From Gemmatimonadota bacterium (GTDB lineage Bacteria > Latescibacterota > UBA2968 > UBA8231): a DNA stretch of 58,169 nt. The stretch lies in NCBI GenBank assembly GCA_018673255.1, contig JABHDC010000244.1:1-58169 (forward strand), written 5' to 3'. The position numbers and the translations under genes were made by a program. How positions within the stretch are numbered: position 1 is the stretch's first letter; every line of letters starts with the position of its first letter. Below, piece after piece: positions 57,035-58,169 of the stretch. The notes below the pieces were generated by a model that worked only from the letters and a program-made list of their open reading frames with translations, made no database searches and was not told the origin of the DNA.

Positions 57035-57583
57035 ATGAACGACACCTCTACAGGGCATGGCGCCCACGGTCTGATGGCCGAGTTCGAGACCCCCGACAAC
57101 CTGCTTGCCGCCGCACACAAGACCTACGGCGCAGGATATCGGCAGATGGACGCCTATTCCCCATTGCCCGTCCACGGACTGGCAGCCGCCATCGGCTTCG
57201 CGCAGACCAATCTGGCCGTGATCAGCTTCGTCTGCGGTGTCATTGGCTGCGTGGCTGGCTTCGGACTCCAGTATTTCGTTCACATGATCGATTATCCGAT
57301 CAACATCGGCGGCCGACCCCATCTGAGTAGCCTCATGTTCATTCCCGTCACCTTCGAGACGACGATTCTCTTCGCCGCTCTGGGTACTGTGGTGGGAATG
57401 ATCCTGTTGAATCGCTTGCCGCAGCCGTACCACCCGGTCTTCAACGTGCCCGAATTCGAGCGCGCCAGCCAGGATCGGTTCTTCCTCTGCATCGAATCCA
57501 GTGACCCACAGTACAGTAAGCAGGGCACTACCTCCTTCCTGCAGAGCCTGGATCCCGTCAACGTGTCCGAGGTCGAAGCCTGA
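57035..57583 (+). CDS. actD: Alternative complex III membrane subunit ActD (DUF3341)
   Basis: 182 residues. An N-terminal domain (LMAEFETPDNLLAAAHKTYGAGYRQMDAYSPLPVHGL) matches DUF3341/ActD. Two transmembrane helices follow (about 63-85 and 105-130, with FIPVTFETTILFAALGTVVGM). A short C-terminal cytoplasmic or periplasmic domain ends the protein. It is a structural membrane subunit of ACIII. actE begins one base after its stop. Confidence 0.94.
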   Translation: MNDTSTGHGAHGLMAEFETPDNLLAAAHKTYGAGYRQMDAYSPLPVHGLAAAIGFAQTNLAVISFVCGVIGCVAGFGLQYFVHMIDYPINIGGRPHLSSLMFIPVTFETTILFAALGTVVGMILLNRLPQPYHPVFNVPEFERASQDRFFLCIESSDPQYSKQGTTSFLQSLDPVNVSEVEA

Positions 57584-57584
57584 C

Positions 57585-58169
57585 ATGACGTCAACTGCAC
57601 TCCATCGCCGCCCCTACCTGGTGGCTTTCGCCCTGCTCGTATCCATGTCAGCCCTTGCCGGTTGTGATCTGCGGCAGAGGATGTATGATCAGGAGAAATA
57701 CGAGGCCCATGAGGCGACAAGTTTCTTCAAGGATGGCCTGACGTCCCGGCCTCCGATCGAGGGCACGATTGCCCGAGGCGGCCTGCGTCTGGACGCCCAT
57801 TTGTTCGAGGGGAAAGTCAACGGCGAATTGGCCACGACGCTGCCCGCTGCAATCCAGTTTGATCGTGAATTGCTTGAGCGCGGTCAGCAGCGCTACGACA
57901 TCTACTGCTCGCCCTGCCATGATCGCAGCGGCAGCGGCAACGGCATCGTCGTTCAGCGCGGCCTCAAGCAGCCCCCCTCCTTCCATCAGGATCGGCTGCG
58001 AGACGCTGCGATCGGCTACTATTACGATGTCATTACGAATGGCTTCGGCTCGATGTTCAGCTACGCCTCGCGGATTCAGGTCAACGACCGATGGGCCGTC
58101 GCCGCCTACATCCGCGCCCTCCAGTTAAGCCAAGAAGCGGCCTACGATGAGTTGCCCGCTGAGGACCAG
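57585..58169 (+). CDS. actE: Alternative complex III monoheme cytochrome c ActE (partial, runs off window)
   Basis: Starts at ATG 57585, one base after the actD stop, and remains open to the window end (195 codons). The signal peptide ends ALAGC, a lipobox, so ActE is a lipoprotein. One heme-binding CSPCH is followed by the family block GSMFSYASRIQVNDRWAVAAYIRALQLSQ, whose methionine is the probable axial ligand. It delivers electrons to downstream acceptors. actF and a terminal oxidase are likely further right, outside the window. Confidence 0.93.
   Translation, partial: MTSTALHRRPYLVAFALLVSMSALAGCDLRQRMYDQEKYEAHEATSFFKDGLTSRPPIEGTIARGGLRLDAHLFEGKVNGELATTLPAAIQFDRELLERGQQRYDIYCSPCHDRSGSGNGIVVQRGLKQPPSFHQDRLRDAAIGYYYDVITNGFGSMFSYASRIQVNDRWAVAAYIRALQLSQEAAYDELPAEDQ

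Overview
The window reads as a chromosome segment from a moderately GC-rich, Gram-negative (diderm), aerobic and probably motile bacterium. The evidence is several lipoprotein signal peptides, an MsbA-like ABC exporter, a Tat-dependent respiratory complex, the flagellar switch protein FliN and a short RpoD-type sigma factor. No single gene fixes the phylum. Gene order matches no model proteobacterium, and alternative complex III occurs in Planctomycetota, Bacteroidota/Rhodothermota, Myxococcota and several candidate phyla, so I do not assign a taxon. No phage, transposase or CRISPR array is visible. Most of the window is ordinary housekeeping, packed into minus-strand operons that often overlap by 1-4 bases (ATGA, GTGA, TGATG).

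Layout. 1-2.6 kb: phosphoesterase, RibL-like nucleotidyltransferase, SPOR lipoprotein, single-domain receiver and fliN. 2.9-6.6 kb: degenerate THUMP methyltransferase and an active/inactive M16 peptidase pair. 6.7-9.7 kb: unknown protein and an MsbA-like exporter. 10.2-20.7 kb: trmJ (+), then a long minus-strand block of pfkB-family kinase, hflK, hflC, coaE, gcvT, gcvP, gmd and a lipoprotein hydrolase. 20.9-25.7 kb: clpP (+), a GGDEF protein, epmA, clpX and a cold-shock-domain protein. 26-30 kb: a PerM-type permease with an unusual inserted domain, a cyclic-nucleotide-binding protein, trxA, holA and a small membrane protein. 30.2-30.5 kb: the decayed C-terminus of a class V aminotransferase. 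30.5-38.1 kb: rnr, a lipoprotein, a YihY-like protein, an inositol-phosphatase-family enzyme, a sugar isomerase-like protein, a DUF2225-GGDEF fusion and a tiny acidic protein. 38.4-42.7 kb: sigma factor, rph, DnaC-like ATPase, smpB, tRNA-Leu, a glyoxalase-fold protein and a small MerR-like regulator. 42.9-47.3 kb: a three-gene module of a coiled-coil protein, a DUF815 AAA ATPase and a protein with a J-like C-terminus. 47.3-51.3 kb: cysS, a dicarboxylate/amino-acid symporter, a pentapeptide-repeat protein and tRNA-Arg. 51.4 kb to the end: alternative complex III genes actA-actE, which run off the window.

The most promising candidates for undescribed biology are the three-gene DUF815/J-like module at 42.9-47.3 kb, the PerM permease carrying an immunoglobulin/ASH-like insertion, and the DUF2225-degenerate GGDEF fusion. 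Small-scale oddities include a Shine-Dalgarno sequence in the loop of a perfect hairpin, a 19-bp perfect palindrome between convergent genes, promoter or terminator elements overlapping the first possible start codons of the sigma factor and epmA, and repeated in-frame tandem duplications around stop codons in the act operon.
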